The notes under the pieces were generated by a model. It was not told the DNA's origin, ran no database searches, and saw nothing but the letters and a program-made list of their open reading frames with translations. 64,000 nt of DNA from Faucicola sp902506225. Its GTDB lineage: Bacteria > Pseudomonadota > Gammaproteobacteria > Pseudomonadales > Moraxellaceae. The stretch is taken from NCBI GenBank assembly GCA_902506225.1, contig LR733345.1, forward strand, positions 2,560,929 through 2,624,928, in the 5' to 3' direction. Below are positions 38,738-47,821 of the stretch, piece by piece (the first letter of the stretch is position 1; each line of letters opens with the position of its first letter). The position numbers were made by a program, and so were the translations under genes.

Positions 38738-40746
38738 AAAATAAATTTAACGCCTTATCTTTAGCCCAACATTTTGAAGCACCAGATGATTACATTGGGC
38801 ATTTTGGCTGGTTGTGTGGTTATTCAGCAAGCTCAAATTTTTTTGTGAACGCATTAGAACGCTTTACTCGCCAAACGCAGGGACAGCGAGCTTCGCAAGG
38901 CAAAGTATCGTTGGTCGCAATGCTAGACCCTACCAATGTACAAATTTCTGCAAAAGATGTGGCAGGACTATTACATTTAGGTATGACGCCGACTGCTAAA
39001 AGCCAAAATAAGTATCAATTGCTACACGCCAAAGTTGCGATTTTATGCTACCACCATGCCCAAGATAAATCACAGTGGCTCATTCGTTTATTGGTATCTA
39101 CAGGCAACTGGACCGAAGAAACGCTTACCGAAAGCATGGATTTAGTCTGGACGGTTGATGTGTCTGCTAATGATTTAGCTCAAATGACGACAGAAATCGG
39201 TCAAAATTGTTCGGATATTCAGTCAGCATGGTCACTTTTTTCATGGCTACTCAAAGATTTTAATACCGAATTATTGAATTATAATCAGCACAGCGAAACT
39301 TACCTAGCGATGTCGGAATCATTGACATGGCTTGAAAATATAGTTCAACATGCTCAAGGCACGCCAAGATTTATTGATAACCGTAAACAACCTTTATTTA
39401 ACCAGTTACAAACTTACGTCAAAACCTTGGGTGCAAAAAATCGTAATTATTTGGCATTGGGTTCTGGTTTCTTTGAATCACAAAGCGAAAATAAAATAGC
39501 TACTGTCCCTAGTGCTATTGCAAGTTGGCTTAAAGACAATAACTTTGTTACCCAAAGCTGTGAAATGGATATCTTCGTCAATCCAAAAAATTGTCAAAGT
39601 ATTAGTCTTAGTTTTGATAATTTGGTGAAGGAAGGCTTTAAAGTTCGCCCTGCTATGATCAACGAAAAGTTCTTTGGTAAAAATCGCCATCTTCATGCGA
39701 AATTTATCTTTAGTGCCAACTATCGAGAGAATTCAAATCGCTGTAATAATGCTTGGATTTATCTAGGTTCAGGTAATCTTAGCCAACAAGGATTTATGCA
39801 TGTGATTGGCTCTAAAAGTAATCTTGAAGCAGGTATAATTCAAAGCGTAGAAAATATGTATTGGGAAGAATATGGTGTTAAGCCTGAGCAAGTGATTACC
39901 AATCAACTTCCGATCGGTTGGGAAGAGGAAATTAGTTGTGCAAGTGACCTGCAAACAGGAAGTGACGACTTTCGAGAAACTATTGAGTTTTTAGCAAGTC
40001 CAATTAGTTATTTGATCGGAGAGATTAGCGATGGGTTAATAAAACTACATCTTCCTGAAACAATGGTGAGTGATCGTATCATTTTACAAGATTTAACCCT
40101 ATACCCCCATAATGACGAAACCAATAAACCTTGTTCATTACAGGAAGATTATTTTATTTGGGGCGAAGAAGCTAACGCAACCTTACCACGAGAAGTGTTA
40201 GTAAGCTATCAAGCTCAAGGCGAGACATTTCAGTCGCTTGTGCCTGTGATTGATGAATTTGGGCGTATAGCGGGTGTGCCTTTGCAAGCGTTAGAACTGG
40301 AAGATAGTTTATGGCAGTTGTTAAACTTTCCAATGGCAATTTCGGACGACATAAGTGACGAGCAAATAAATACCTTTGAGGAAAATTTTGTGAAAACATC
40401 CGAATTAAACGCCCCACAAAATCATAATACTTCAACTTATCCCATCCGAAGTGTCATGCAATGGCTAGAATCCATTGCCGATAAGCAAACTAAGATCTCT
40501 CAAACTGATTGGCAAACGTGGTGTTTTCGCCTATTTCAGACGTTATCACAGACTAAAGACTCACAAGCCATTGCCTACTTTAGAAAAGACTTGGGCATTA
40601 ACCCGCTAAGCGTGTTATTACAACCTGCCTTTCGCCCAGATTTTGCCGAAGATGGCCAAAACAAAGAAGGTAAGCAATACGAAAAGGTCATACAAGATAT
40701 CGAAAAATTATGGCAAGTCGAAAATTTGGCAAAATTAGGGGCATAA
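38734..40746 (+). CDS. Phospholipase D-like nuclease family protein (cluster A)
   Basis: A 670-aa protein with two PLD-type half sites: LLHAKVAIL at about residue 95 followed by STGNWTEE, and HLHAKFIF at about 318 followed by YLGSGNLSQQGF. H-x-K plus the downstream S/G-N pattern is the signature of the PLD superfamily; the usual final Asp is not evident. PLD nucleases paired with SNF2 helicases occur in DISARM (DrmC/DrmD) and Dpd systems. Start codon and stop overlap or abut the neighbours (ATGA before, 1 bp gap after), so it is tightly co-expressed. Confidence 0.75.
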   Translation: MKNKFNALSLAQHFEAPDDYIGHFGWLCGYSASSNFFVNALERFTRQTQGQRASQGKVSLVAMLDPTNVQISAKDVAGLLHLGMTPTAKSQNKYQLLHAKVAILCYHHAQDKSQWLIRLLVSTGNWTEETLTESMDLVWTVDVSANDLAQMTTEIGQNCSDIQSAWSLFSWLLKDFNTELLNYNQHSETYLAMSESLTWLENIVQHAQGTPRFIDNRKQPLFNQLQTYVKTLGAKNRNYLALGSGFFESQSENKIATVPSAIASWLKDNNFVTQSCEMDIFVNPKNCQSISLSFDNLVKEGFKVRPAMINEKFFGKNRHLHAKFIFSANYRENSNRCNNAWIYLGSGNLSQQGFMHVIGSKSNLEAGIIQSVENMYWEEYGVKPEQVITNQLPIGWEEEISCASDLQTGSDDFRETIEFLASPISYLIGEISDGLIKLHLPETMVSDRIILQDLTLYPHNDETNKPCSLQEDYFIWGEEANATLPREVLVSYQAQGETFQSLVPVIDEFGRIAGVPLQALELEDSLWQLLNFPMAISDDISDEQINTFEENFVKTSELNAPQNHNTSTYPIRSVMQWLESIADKQTKISQTDWQTWCFRLFQTLSQTKDSQAIAYFRKDLGINPLSVLLQPAFRPDFAEDGQNKEGKQYEKVIQDIEKLWQVENLAKLGA

Positions 40747-40747
40747 C

Positions 40748-43324
40748 ATGGCAAAATTTAAAGGTTGGCAAGCAGTTAATGAAATTTTAACTCAGAAAAT
40801 TAGTAACGCAGATGAAATGCTTCTTTCTCAAGGGCAAAAATTCAGTTTAACCAAGCTGATGGCGAATTTGCCTAATAATGGCATGATTATCGCCGATGAA
40901 GTGGGTATGGGGAAAACTCGTATTGCTTGTGTCTTGGCGAAAGCAGTCATTCAAGCCAAAGGCAGAGTGGCTGTAGTTGCTCCGACTTCGCTCGGTGACC
41001 AATGGCAGGAAGAGTTTAAAAAAATTGATGTCAGTAGCCCTAATATGGTACGTAGTATCTATCAGTATCTAGAAGCATGGGCGGATGGTGACAATCTTGC
41101 CCCTTGGTTTGACCAGTCTTTAGTAATGGTATCGCATGGCTTTGCCAACTGGCGATTTAACAATAATTCGGTAGCGTGGCGATGGGCATTACTACCTTGT
41201 GTGTATGCGTTATGGCGTAAAGACCATACAGGGCGTTTCCCAAATGGGTACCACGACAATTTTAATTTGGATGACGAATGGGTGATTAATGCCAGTCAAA
41301 GTATTTTTCACCATGCTAAAACTCGAATAAATAAGCTTTTTGCTAGTACGGATGAAAATCGTGTAGAGTGGAAACATCTTTTTGACCCTTCTGAGTATGC
41401 CAAACATGGCGAATTACGAGATGAACTCGAAACCTTGATTGGTATAGGATTTGGTGAGTTTGACTTATTGATTATCGATGAAGCCCATAAAAGTCGTGGG
41501 CAGGAATCTTCACTCAACAGCTTGGTAGAAAGCATTATTTTATCTTCAAAACATAGTCGGCGATTGGCATTGACTGCCACACCTGTAGAATTAGATAGTA
41601 GCCAATGGCAAGCTATTTTCCAAAGAATTTCTTTACCTCAAGCCCAAGTCGAAAAATTATCAAAGATTATTGAAAGTTATAGCCAAGCTGTATCACAAGT
41701 ACAGGCTATGCCAACCAACGAATCAGCGGTCACAAATTTTATCGCTCAAGCCAAACAGTTTGAAACCGCCCTTACGCCCTACCTTTCTCGGCGCGATAAA
41801 CGCCAACTTGCCTCGATACAAAACTTTGTCGCCAAAACAGGTTTAGAACATCATCAGTATCGAGAGCATTTGCCATTTTCTATCTCAACTGAAGACTTAG
41901 ACTTAGCGTGGAAGCAAGCCATTTGTGCGGCAGAAGCCCTATCATTCGTTGCAAATTATCAAGCTAATACCTTTGCCAAACGCTTACGCCTTACCATTGG
42001 CAATGGGCATGGCATTACTAGTTTATTGGATAGCACACTCGCTGATGATACGGATAAGGCTCAACTTGAGCAAGATAAACTTGAATATCATGTTGAAACA
42101 ATATCGTTAAAGAATAATGATAAAAAACAAGCTCAACGTCTTGAGTTTTGGCAAAATGTGTTAATTAAAAATTTGAACCACGAAACCAGTCTTTATCAGC
42201 ACCCTGCGATTTCCATTGCAATTAAACAGATTGAAAAAATTATTGAATTGGAAAAAGTATTGGTATTTGGGCGATTCACCAAGCCTATGCAAGCATTGGT
42301 TGATATGCTCAATGCTAGAGCTATGTTGCAAGCGTTGGATAAATCGGTGTTATGGGCACAAGCAAAAATCCAAGTCGAGAAAGAAGCGGTTTTATTGACC
42401 GCTTTTAGCCAACTGCTTGCAGAAGGTAAATTAACAAGCGATTTGCAAGCATTAGTTTCTGTGCCAGATAAGGAAAAACTTAATAAAATTAATGATAAAT
42501 TGGAAAAGCAGTATCAACAGCTTGAAAATCAGCGTAGAAACCTACGCAATCAAATTGATAAATATATCCAAGAAATAGCCAACGACGATAATGACTCTAT
42601 TGCGAGTGCTATTGTTCAATATTTAAAAGCAGATACTCAAAGCAATATGACCGCCTTACTTGCCAGAGCCTTGCAAGAAAAAGGCATGATTGAAGCTGAG
42701 TTGAATGCTAATGATTTTTTGAAATATTTTAAAGAATTGGTAAATATTTTTATTCAGGTCAAGGATGATGAAGAAAGCTATTATAATGAATCAGTGCTTT
42801 ATGAAGAATTTAAAACGGCTTTGACGCAGGAATATGATAATCCAGAAGGTAAGTTAGCCCGTTTGATGAATGGAACAACAGAGCATAATACTCGCCGTCA
42901 CCTACGTTATACCTTTAATAATGCCAATATTTTTCCTAAAGTTTTAGTCTGCCAGTCGTTAGTAGGCAGAGAAGGCTTGAACCTACATGAGGCGTGTCGA
43001 ACAGTGATTTTGCTACACGCTGAGTGGAATCCTGGCGTAGTTGAGCAACAAATTGGCAGGGTCGATAGACTCGGTAGCTTATGGGAACGCCAGTTAAAGG
43101 ATTATCTACAAGCAAAATCGCCAATGTCTATTCCGAAAATTAACATTCACCCGATTATTTTTAAAGGTACATATGATGAATATAACTGGCAAGTGCTTGA
43201 AGAGCGTTGGGACGACTTGCGAGCCCAATTACATGGCGTGATTTTACCGCCAAAAATCGCTAAGAATTATGAAAAATATATTGTCATTAACATCAATCAG
43301 CACGCTCCAAATTTCCAACCTTGA
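40748..43324 (+). CDS. SNF2-family helicase (cluster A)
   Basis: An 858-aa superfamily 2 translocase. Walker A ADEVGMGKT lies at residues 49-57, DEAH (LLIIDEAHKS) at about 243, motif III ALTATP at about 274, motif V VCQSLVGREGLNLHEA and motif VI EQQIGRVDRLGS at about 767. A long coiled insertion (about 480-640, LEKQYQQLENQRRNLRNQ) separates the two lobes. It probably moves on double-stranded DNA and works with the PLD-like protein. A hairpin terminator follows at 43344. Confidence 0.88.
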   Translation: MAKFKGWQAVNEILTQKISNADEMLLSQGQKFSLTKLMANLPNNGMIIADEVGMGKTRIACVLAKAVIQAKGRVAVVAPTSLGDQWQEEFKKIDVSSPNMVRSIYQYLEAWADGDNLAPWFDQSLVMVSHGFANWRFNNNSVAWRWALLPCVYALWRKDHTGRFPNGYHDNFNLDDEWVINASQSIFHHAKTRINKLFASTDENRVEWKHLFDPSEYAKHGELRDELETLIGIGFGEFDLLIIDEAHKSRGQESSLNSLVESIILSSKHSRRLALTATPVELDSSQWQAIFQRISLPQAQVEKLSKIIESYSQAVSQVQAMPTNESAVTNFIAQAKQFETALTPYLSRRDKRQLASIQNFVAKTGLEHHQYREHLPFSISTEDLDLAWKQAICAAEALSFVANYQANTFAKRLRLTIGNGHGITSLLDSTLADDTDKAQLEQDKLEYHVETISLKNNDKKQAQRLEFWQNVLIKNLNHETSLYQHPAISIAIKQIEKIIELEKVLVFGRFTKPMQALVDMLNARAMLQALDKSVLWAQAKIQVEKEAVLLTAFSQLLAEGKLTSDLQALVSVPDKEKLNKINDKLEKQYQQLENQRRNLRNQIDKYIQEIANDDNDSIASAIVQYLKADTQSNMTALLARALQEKGMIEAELNANDFLKYFKELVNIFIQVKDDEESYYNESVLYEEFKTALTQEYDNPEGKLARLMNGTTEHNTRRHLRYTFNNANIFPKVLVCQSLVGREGLNLHEACRTVILLHAEWNPGVVEQQIGRVDRLGSLWERQLKDYLQAKSPMSIPKINIHPIIFKGTYDEYNWQVLEERWDDLRAQLHGVILPPKIAKNYEKYIVININQHAPNFQP

Positions 43325-43343
43325 AACTTATGATTTACTCAGA

Positions 43344-43380
43344 GGCTTATAGGAACACTATCTTATAAGCCTTATTTTTT
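43344..43380 (+). terminator. Terminator after the SNF2 helicase gene
   Basis: GGCTTATA and TATAAGCC form an 8-bp stem around a 12-nt loop, followed by ttattttttc. It ends the first transcription unit of cluster A. The second unit begins right after with its own operator. Confidence 0.7.
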
Positions 43381-43394
43381 CTAAAAAACAGTTT

Positions 43395-43417
43395 AATCAG
43401 ACATGAATTGTCCGATT
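43395..43417. promoter_or_regulatory. Palindromic operator, copy 2 (upstream of the 105-aa gene)
   Basis: AATCAGACA and TGTCCGATT with centre tgaat differ from a perfect palindrome by one base and match the site at 36316-36338 at 19 of 23 positions. It lies between the SNF2 terminator and the 105-aa gene, so the second transcription unit is probably under the same regulator as the first. Confidence 0.72.
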
Positions 43418-43465
43418 AATGTTTTACACTCAATATCATTAAATCAATCAAGCCAAGGAAAACCC

Positions 43466-43783
43466 ATGAATCATTTTAAAGTCACTGAAATCGCTTGGAA
43501 AGAATTCCCCATGCACCCTGAAAAATTTGATGGCTATCAATTAAGTCTCAAATGTAAGGTGGTCTTTGAAGACCCAATTGAGAGAAATGAAGAATGTGGC
43601 TATGGCGATGATAAGTTTTGTTTTACTTTAATTGCCTTAGATGATGAAGGATTTGCCATTTTTGAAGTTGAGTTCTGGGATTACAGTTTGCCTACAATTG
43701 GCAAGACAAGCCGCGTCATATCAAAACGCTTTAGTTGTGAACAAGAGGAATACGATCTTATCCATAGCTGGGTACTTAAATAA
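43466..43783 (+). CDS. Uncharacterised 105-aa protein (cluster A)
   Basis: The ATG at 43466 has a good site (aaggaaa); an earlier in-frame ATG at 43403 lies inside the operator and is rejected. The protein is acidic and beta-rich, with the conserved-looking KFCFTLIALDDEGFAIFEVE and a C-terminal EYDLIHSWV. No family is recognised. It sits 39 bp before the FtsK-like gene and is probably its partner. Confidence 0.6.
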   Translation: MNHFKVTEIAWKEFPMHPEKFDGYQLSLKCKVVFEDPIERNEECGYGDDKFCFTLIALDDEGFAIFEVEFWDYSLPTIGKTSRVISKRFSCEQEEYDLIHSWVLK

Positions 43784-43822
43784 ATTATTTGTCATTGCCA
43801 AGCGACTATAGGATTATCAATC

Positions 43823-45421
43823 ATGGACAACTTAATAACTAATTATTACCCAAATAATAATTTACCTGTGACTGCCATCTTATACCAACAAGATAGTAAC
43901 TTTAACGGCGTTGAAGCACATTTTGCTTTTTTTAATGTAAATGCTTACTTTGATAGCGAAAAATTACTAGATTTTAAACTACAAGTTGGTGCTGAATTAT
44001 TAGTTGGTATCGTAACTAATAAAGATGATATGAGTGACGACAGTGTAGAGGTCGCTGACAAAATTATGTGGTGTGAACCTGATGATGTTGATATTTTGGT
44101 GGCGACAATCAACCATGTCACCAGCAATGAGAATTTTATAAGTATTGATAAAAATGATTTTTTGATTTGTTTTGAAAATACTAATACCGCAAGGTTTATT
44201 TCTTATCGCACTACCAATGATAATTTCAATGATTTATCTAGGTATGCTAATAAATTTCAGGTTGTAGCAGATTTATCACCAAAATATGAAGCACTTATTA
44301 TGCATATTAGTGCAACTGACAACTTTGACTTTGATAACCAAGAAAAAATTAGTAAGGCGATGGAAACATTTATTACAGAGCAAAGCAGTATTTTTTATGG
44401 TATTTCATTTACAGCTAAGGATAATCGCTGTGATATTGCGACATTCGCTTTTTGGTCTGATGATACTAGACCAAAGGTATTGCCGACACAATTGCAAAAT
44501 CAATTATCGTTAGCTGAAGAGCCGTTGGCTATCAACTTACTGTCGCTACTAGCAAGTAAGCAATCTGCAATTGATAATAATGCCATTCATTTATTCATGG
44601 GCTATCAATACCCAAAACAAATAAATTATTTAGATCTTACAAAAGCCCCGCATCTATTAATGGCGGGCCGCTCAAAAGAGACGATTACTAAAATGTTGAA
44701 CACCTTAATAGTGAGTATATTAAGGCAATATAGCCCTGAGCACGTTAGACTTATGCTCATTGATAGTGAAAAACCCGTGTTTACGGATTATCAAAACTTA
44801 CCCCATCTGATAGCCCCAATTAATGATAGGAAAAATGCCGCTCAAAATTTGGCTTGGTGTCAGTTAGAAATGGAACGTCGTTATCAATTAATGAGTCTAA
44901 CTAAAACAAGAAACTTGGTGGACTTCAATCAAAAGATGGAAGAAACTAACGAACTTAGCAAATTAATAGCTCGTTACCGAGTGGTTGATAATCCCATTAT
45001 TGATTTTGAGCAGATTTCAGCCCTATTTCAACCCTTACCAAGAATTGTGGTCATCGTCAGTGAGTTAAAAGAGCTGATGCTAGATGGTACATTATTGAAT
45101 GAAAAAATGATAATCAACATTGCGCAGAAAGCCTGTGCAGCGGGAATTCATTTGATTTTATCAACTAATTATCCTTCTGTGGATGTGATTACAGAATTAA
45201 TAAGAGCCAATATCCCAACTCGGCTAAGCTTTGAAGTTAATACTAAATCTGATTCACGAACGATTTTAGATAGTTTGGGCGCAGAACTGCTAACCGGTGA
45301 GCATATGCTATTTTTACCTTCTGGTAGCGATGAATCAAAATATCTACAACCTATTTTTGCAACACAATTTGAAATCAATCAAGCTTGTGAAAAATGGCAA
45401 GTCGATGCAAAGCAAAGTTAG
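43823..45421 (+). CDS. FtsZ-like segment fused to a degenerate FtsK motor domain
   Basis: A 532-aa soluble protein. Residues about 30-215 resemble the C-terminal half of FtsZ, including a T7-like SIDKND (107-112) and the strand ALIMHISAT. Residues 270-525 follow the FtsK/SpoIIIE motor closely: KAPHLLMAG, EHVRLMLID, ERRYQLMSLTKTRNL, LPRIVVIV, AAGIHLILSTNYPSVDVIT, RANIPTRLSF and SRTILDSLGAELL. Both nucleotide motifs are lost: GTTGSGKS is GRSKETIT (282-289), and the Walker B VDE is VSE (412-414). It also lacks FtsK membrane helices and the gamma domain. It should bind partners or DNA without ATP hydrolysis. Confidence 0.65.
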   Translation: MDNLITNYYPNNNLPVTAILYQQDSNFNGVEAHFAFFNVNAYFDSEKLLDFKLQVGAELLVGIVTNKDDMSDDSVEVADKIMWCEPDDVDILVATINHVTSNENFISIDKNDFLICFENTNTARFISYRTTNDNFNDLSRYANKFQVVADLSPKYEALIMHISATDNFDFDNQEKISKAMETFITEQSSIFYGISFTAKDNRCDIATFAFWSDDTRPKVLPTQLQNQLSLAEEPLAINLLSLLASKQSAIDNNAIHLFMGYQYPKQINYLDLTKAPHLLMAGRSKETITKMLNTLIVSILRQYSPEHVRLMLIDSEKPVFTDYQNLPHLIAPINDRKNAAQNLAWCQLEMERRYQLMSLTKTRNLVDFNQKMEETNELSKLIARYRVVDNPIIDFEQISALFQPLPRIVVIVSELKELMLDGTLLNEKMIINIAQKACAAGIHLILSTNYPSVDVITELIRANIPTRLSFEVNTKSDSRTILDSLGAELLTGEHMLFLPSGSDESKYLQPIFATQFEINQACEKWQVDAKQS

Positions 45422-45423
45422 AT

Positions 45424-45864
45424 GAAGGCTTTAAATTTGATAAGATGGCATTTGTTATAGAATGGGTGAAACGAGATATACTTAATATCGCCTTTGGCAA
45501 TAGTGACAATCACGGACGTAATACCGCATTTTTGCGAGATGACAATAACATTTGGTTAAGCCCTATCTATGACTTTGCTCCCATGAAAGCTGACACCGAA
45601 GGCATTGCTCAGAGTATGATTTGGCAAAATGCTAATGGACAACTGGAGTTAGGTGGCGATTACGACTTCGCTATGATTTGTGATAGTTTGGCGGATATTA
45701 TTGAGCCTAATGTGGTACTCAATAAATTAGAACATGTTGCTGAACAACTTACTGATTTGCCAGTACGTTTGCAACAACGTGGCGTGAGTGAAAAAATTCT
45801 CAAGCATCCCGCTATTGGATTTACCTATTTGCCCAAACGCCTAAAAAATTGGGGGTTACTATGA
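45424..45864 (+). pseudogene. HipA-family kinase, C-terminal fragment
   Basis: The frame encodes DEGFKFDKMAFVIEWVKRD, then NIAFGNSDNHGRN and LSPIYDFAPM: the catalytic-loop and metal-binding motifs of the HipA C-terminal lobe. The N-terminal about 280 residues are missing; the fragment begins right at the stop of the FtsK-like gene. Without the ATP-binding lobe it cannot be a kinase. The stop overlaps the hipB-like ATG (ATGA), so the fragment came from a hipA-hipB operon. Confidence 0.75.
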
Positions 45865-46172
45865 ATATGACTACCCTATTAAACAGACAGCGAGCCTCTG
45901 ATAATCCGCCAGATCTACAGGGTTTGAGTCGTACACAGACTCGATACCAAGCGATTCAGCAGTTTATGCAAGGCGCATTGACCCAAGGTGAACTGCTAAA
46001 GAAACTCCGTATTGATGTACTAGGGGTTAAACAAGATGCGTTTGCAACATTGGTCAAGGTCTCTCGCAAAACGATTTCTGACGTGGAAAATGACAATGGC
46101 AATTATAGTGTCAATAAGATTAATCAGATTTTTCGTCCATTTGGGTTAGTACTTAAATTGGGGTATCGTTGA
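45861..46172 (+). CDS. HipB-like XRE-family regulator
   Basis: A 103-aa helix-turn-helix protein from the ATG at 45861. The XRE domain covers about residues 50-103 (RIDVLGVKQDAFATLVKVSRKTISDVENDNGNYSV) and ends in FRPFGLVLKLGYR. The first 40 residues are an extension (LSRTQTRYQAIQQFMQG) that may bind HipA. It is complete but follows a broken hipA. A 23-codon copy of its 3' end recurs at 58066. Confidence 0.72.
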   Translation: MNMTTLLNRQRASDNPPDLQGLSRTQTRYQAIQQFMQGALTQGELLKKLRIDVLGVKQDAFATLVKVSRKTISDVENDNGNYSVNKINQIFRPFGLVLKLGYR

Positions 46173-46261
46173 ACACTTTTTACCCTATGTGGTGAAATAA
46201 GCCTACGCATACTGCCGCTTATCTTGTGCCATCGCTTAGTCAGGCTGTTGCTTTTATTATT

Positions 46262-46588
46262 TAGCAATTTATTCAGCCCACTGCCAATGAATAGTCAATT
46301 GATCCAACACTTTTTCAGCTTATTGTTGCTGTGACATATTTTGGTTTAGTTTTACCAAAACAATAGCCCCATAAGTAGGGTCGTCTTTGCTGCTAACGGC
46401 AGCGTCGATATGATGTTGTTGCAATCACTCATTGACAGCCATCACACTCACTTAACGTTTTAATGTAGGTTTAAATACTTTAACCACCGCGATTAAGGAT
46501 AGTTCATCGATCAAGTATATTGCTTTAGGAATAGCAGCTTTTTCGCCAAATGTTTTGTTGGCTTTACGATTAAATTGAGTAGTTATGG
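46262..46588 (-). pseudogene. Degenerate C-terminus of an AMP-binding acyl-CoA synthetase-like gene
   Basis: The minus strand reads EKAAIPKAIYLIDELSLIAVVKVFKPTLKR and then, past a stop, a stretch ending in DDPTYGAIVLVKLNQ. The PKAIYLIDELPxTAVGKVFKP pattern is the C-terminal hinge of acyl-CoA synthetases. Several in-frame stops break the remainder. It fills most of the 546-bp gap between hipB and the second WYL gene; nothing else is seen there. Confidence 0.5.
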
Positions 46589-46718
46589 ATGATACTTGTA
46601 AATGACATAAAAAAGCATATTAATCTTAAATCATTACAAAATTAGTTCTATTTTGGTTTTTAATTATCACTAATTTGAAATTATTTTGATTTTAATCTAA
46701 AACTACTATTTGATAATT

Positions 46719-47801
46719 TTATTTGGTGTATTGATTCAGTCCATGCGTTAATCTATCAATAATAATTTCTCTAAGCTTAACAGGCTCAAGCACTTCTGAC
46801 ATATGCGACATACTGATTAGCCAATCTTCAAGCCTTACGGTATTCATCACGGTCGCTGTAAGTAACAAGTTTTTTTCATCCAGCTTTTCTAACGTCTGAT
46901 CGTTTGACAGTGGTCGCTCGGTCAGATGTTGGGCAGCAATATGATTAATTTTAAGCCTTAATATAATTGGCTTTCCTCGCTGCGTTAAATGGGTTTCAAG
47001 CACGCCCTTTCGACTTAATTCTTCCAAACTTAAATCATTCACCCAATTGGGTATTGGTTCTTCTAAAATCTGTACGGATTGGATGCGTATGATGGCGTAA
47101 TTTCGATTGGCATCTAAGTAGACTTTTTCAGGCGTCGATATACTTTCCTCTACTTTGTAAAAAGCAGTTAGGTAAATCATATTATCAATAAATATCAATC
47201 CCCTTGGATAAACCCACCGTGTAACAGGCTCATTTGCCCACTTCGCTAGATAACTTATTTCTAACCTTTTGCCATCGATAATGGCTTGATGAATGGTTTT
47301 TAGAATATGCTCATCGTATTTAGGCGCTTGCAATAAACTTGGTATCGTAAATAGGTGGTTTTTCCATTGCCCAAGCTGACTAATTTGATATTGCAGATTT
47401 TGATGATTTTTTACATTCGCAATCTTGGCAGTTAATTTATTGTGAATATTTTTAGGTAAGTAGTTGGCAGTGAATTTATCAAGCATTTCCCAAAAAAATA
47501 GGTTTTCATTGTCAAAGCTATCTAGGGTAAAGTTGGGGTGAAGGTAGTATTTTGGGGTTTTACCTGCGATTGAACCTTCTTCCCATGTTGGCATTCGACA
47601 AATTGAGTTATCGCCAAACAGTAAATACAAAGAAATTAAGTCTTTTTCTAGCAGTTTGGCTCGGCTCTGTGCTTTTTCGCCTGTAGGGTTAAAAATGGCT
47701 AAAAGCTCGGCTAAGGTTTTGGCATTCTTCTCGCCTTTGGGTAAATTCTGATATAGCAGAATTAGGCGTTCTCCACGACCTTTTTCCATGATGCTTGACA
47801 T
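46719..47801 (-). CDS. WYL-domain transcriptional regulator (cluster B)
   Basis: A 360-aa protein with an N-terminal winged-helix region (RLILLYQNLP, TLAELLAIFN, RAKLLEKDLISL), a WYL core (RLEISYLAKWANEPVTRWVYPRGLIFIDNMIYLTAF, about 190-225) and the C-terminal WCX-like extension. It is the last gene of the minus-strand cluster B, 20 bp after the preceding gene, with a ribosome site aaggttt. It differs clearly from the WYL protein of cluster A. Confidence 0.8.
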   Translation of the reverse strand: MSSIMEKGRGERLILLYQNLPKGEKNAKTLAELLAIFNPTGEKAQSRAKLLEKDLISLYLLFGDNSICRMPTWEEGSIAGKTPKYYLHPNFTLDSFDNENLFFWEMLDKFTANYLPKNIHNKLTAKIANVKNHQNLQYQISQLGQWKNHLFTIPSLLQAPKYDEHILKTIHQAIIDGKRLEISYLAKWANEPVTRWVYPRGLIFIDNMIYLTAFYKVEESISTPEKVYLDANRNYAIIRIQSVQILEEPIPNWVNDLSLEELSRKGVLETHLTQRGKPIILRLKINHIAAQHLTERPLSNDQTLEKLDEKNLLLTATVMNTVRLEDWLISMSHMSEVLEPVKLREIIIDRLTHGLNQYTK

Positions 47802-47821
47802 AAATAAACCTTAATACATTC

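Noticed and set aside
36386..43324. Complete DISARM or Dpd system
   Set aside because: Only PLD and SNF2 members are shared. DrmA/DrmB, a methylase and DpdA are not found in the window.
43403..43465. Upstream ATG extending the 105-aa protein by 21 residues
   Set aside because: The ATG lies inside the palindromic operator and lacks a ribosome site; the ATG at 43466 has one.
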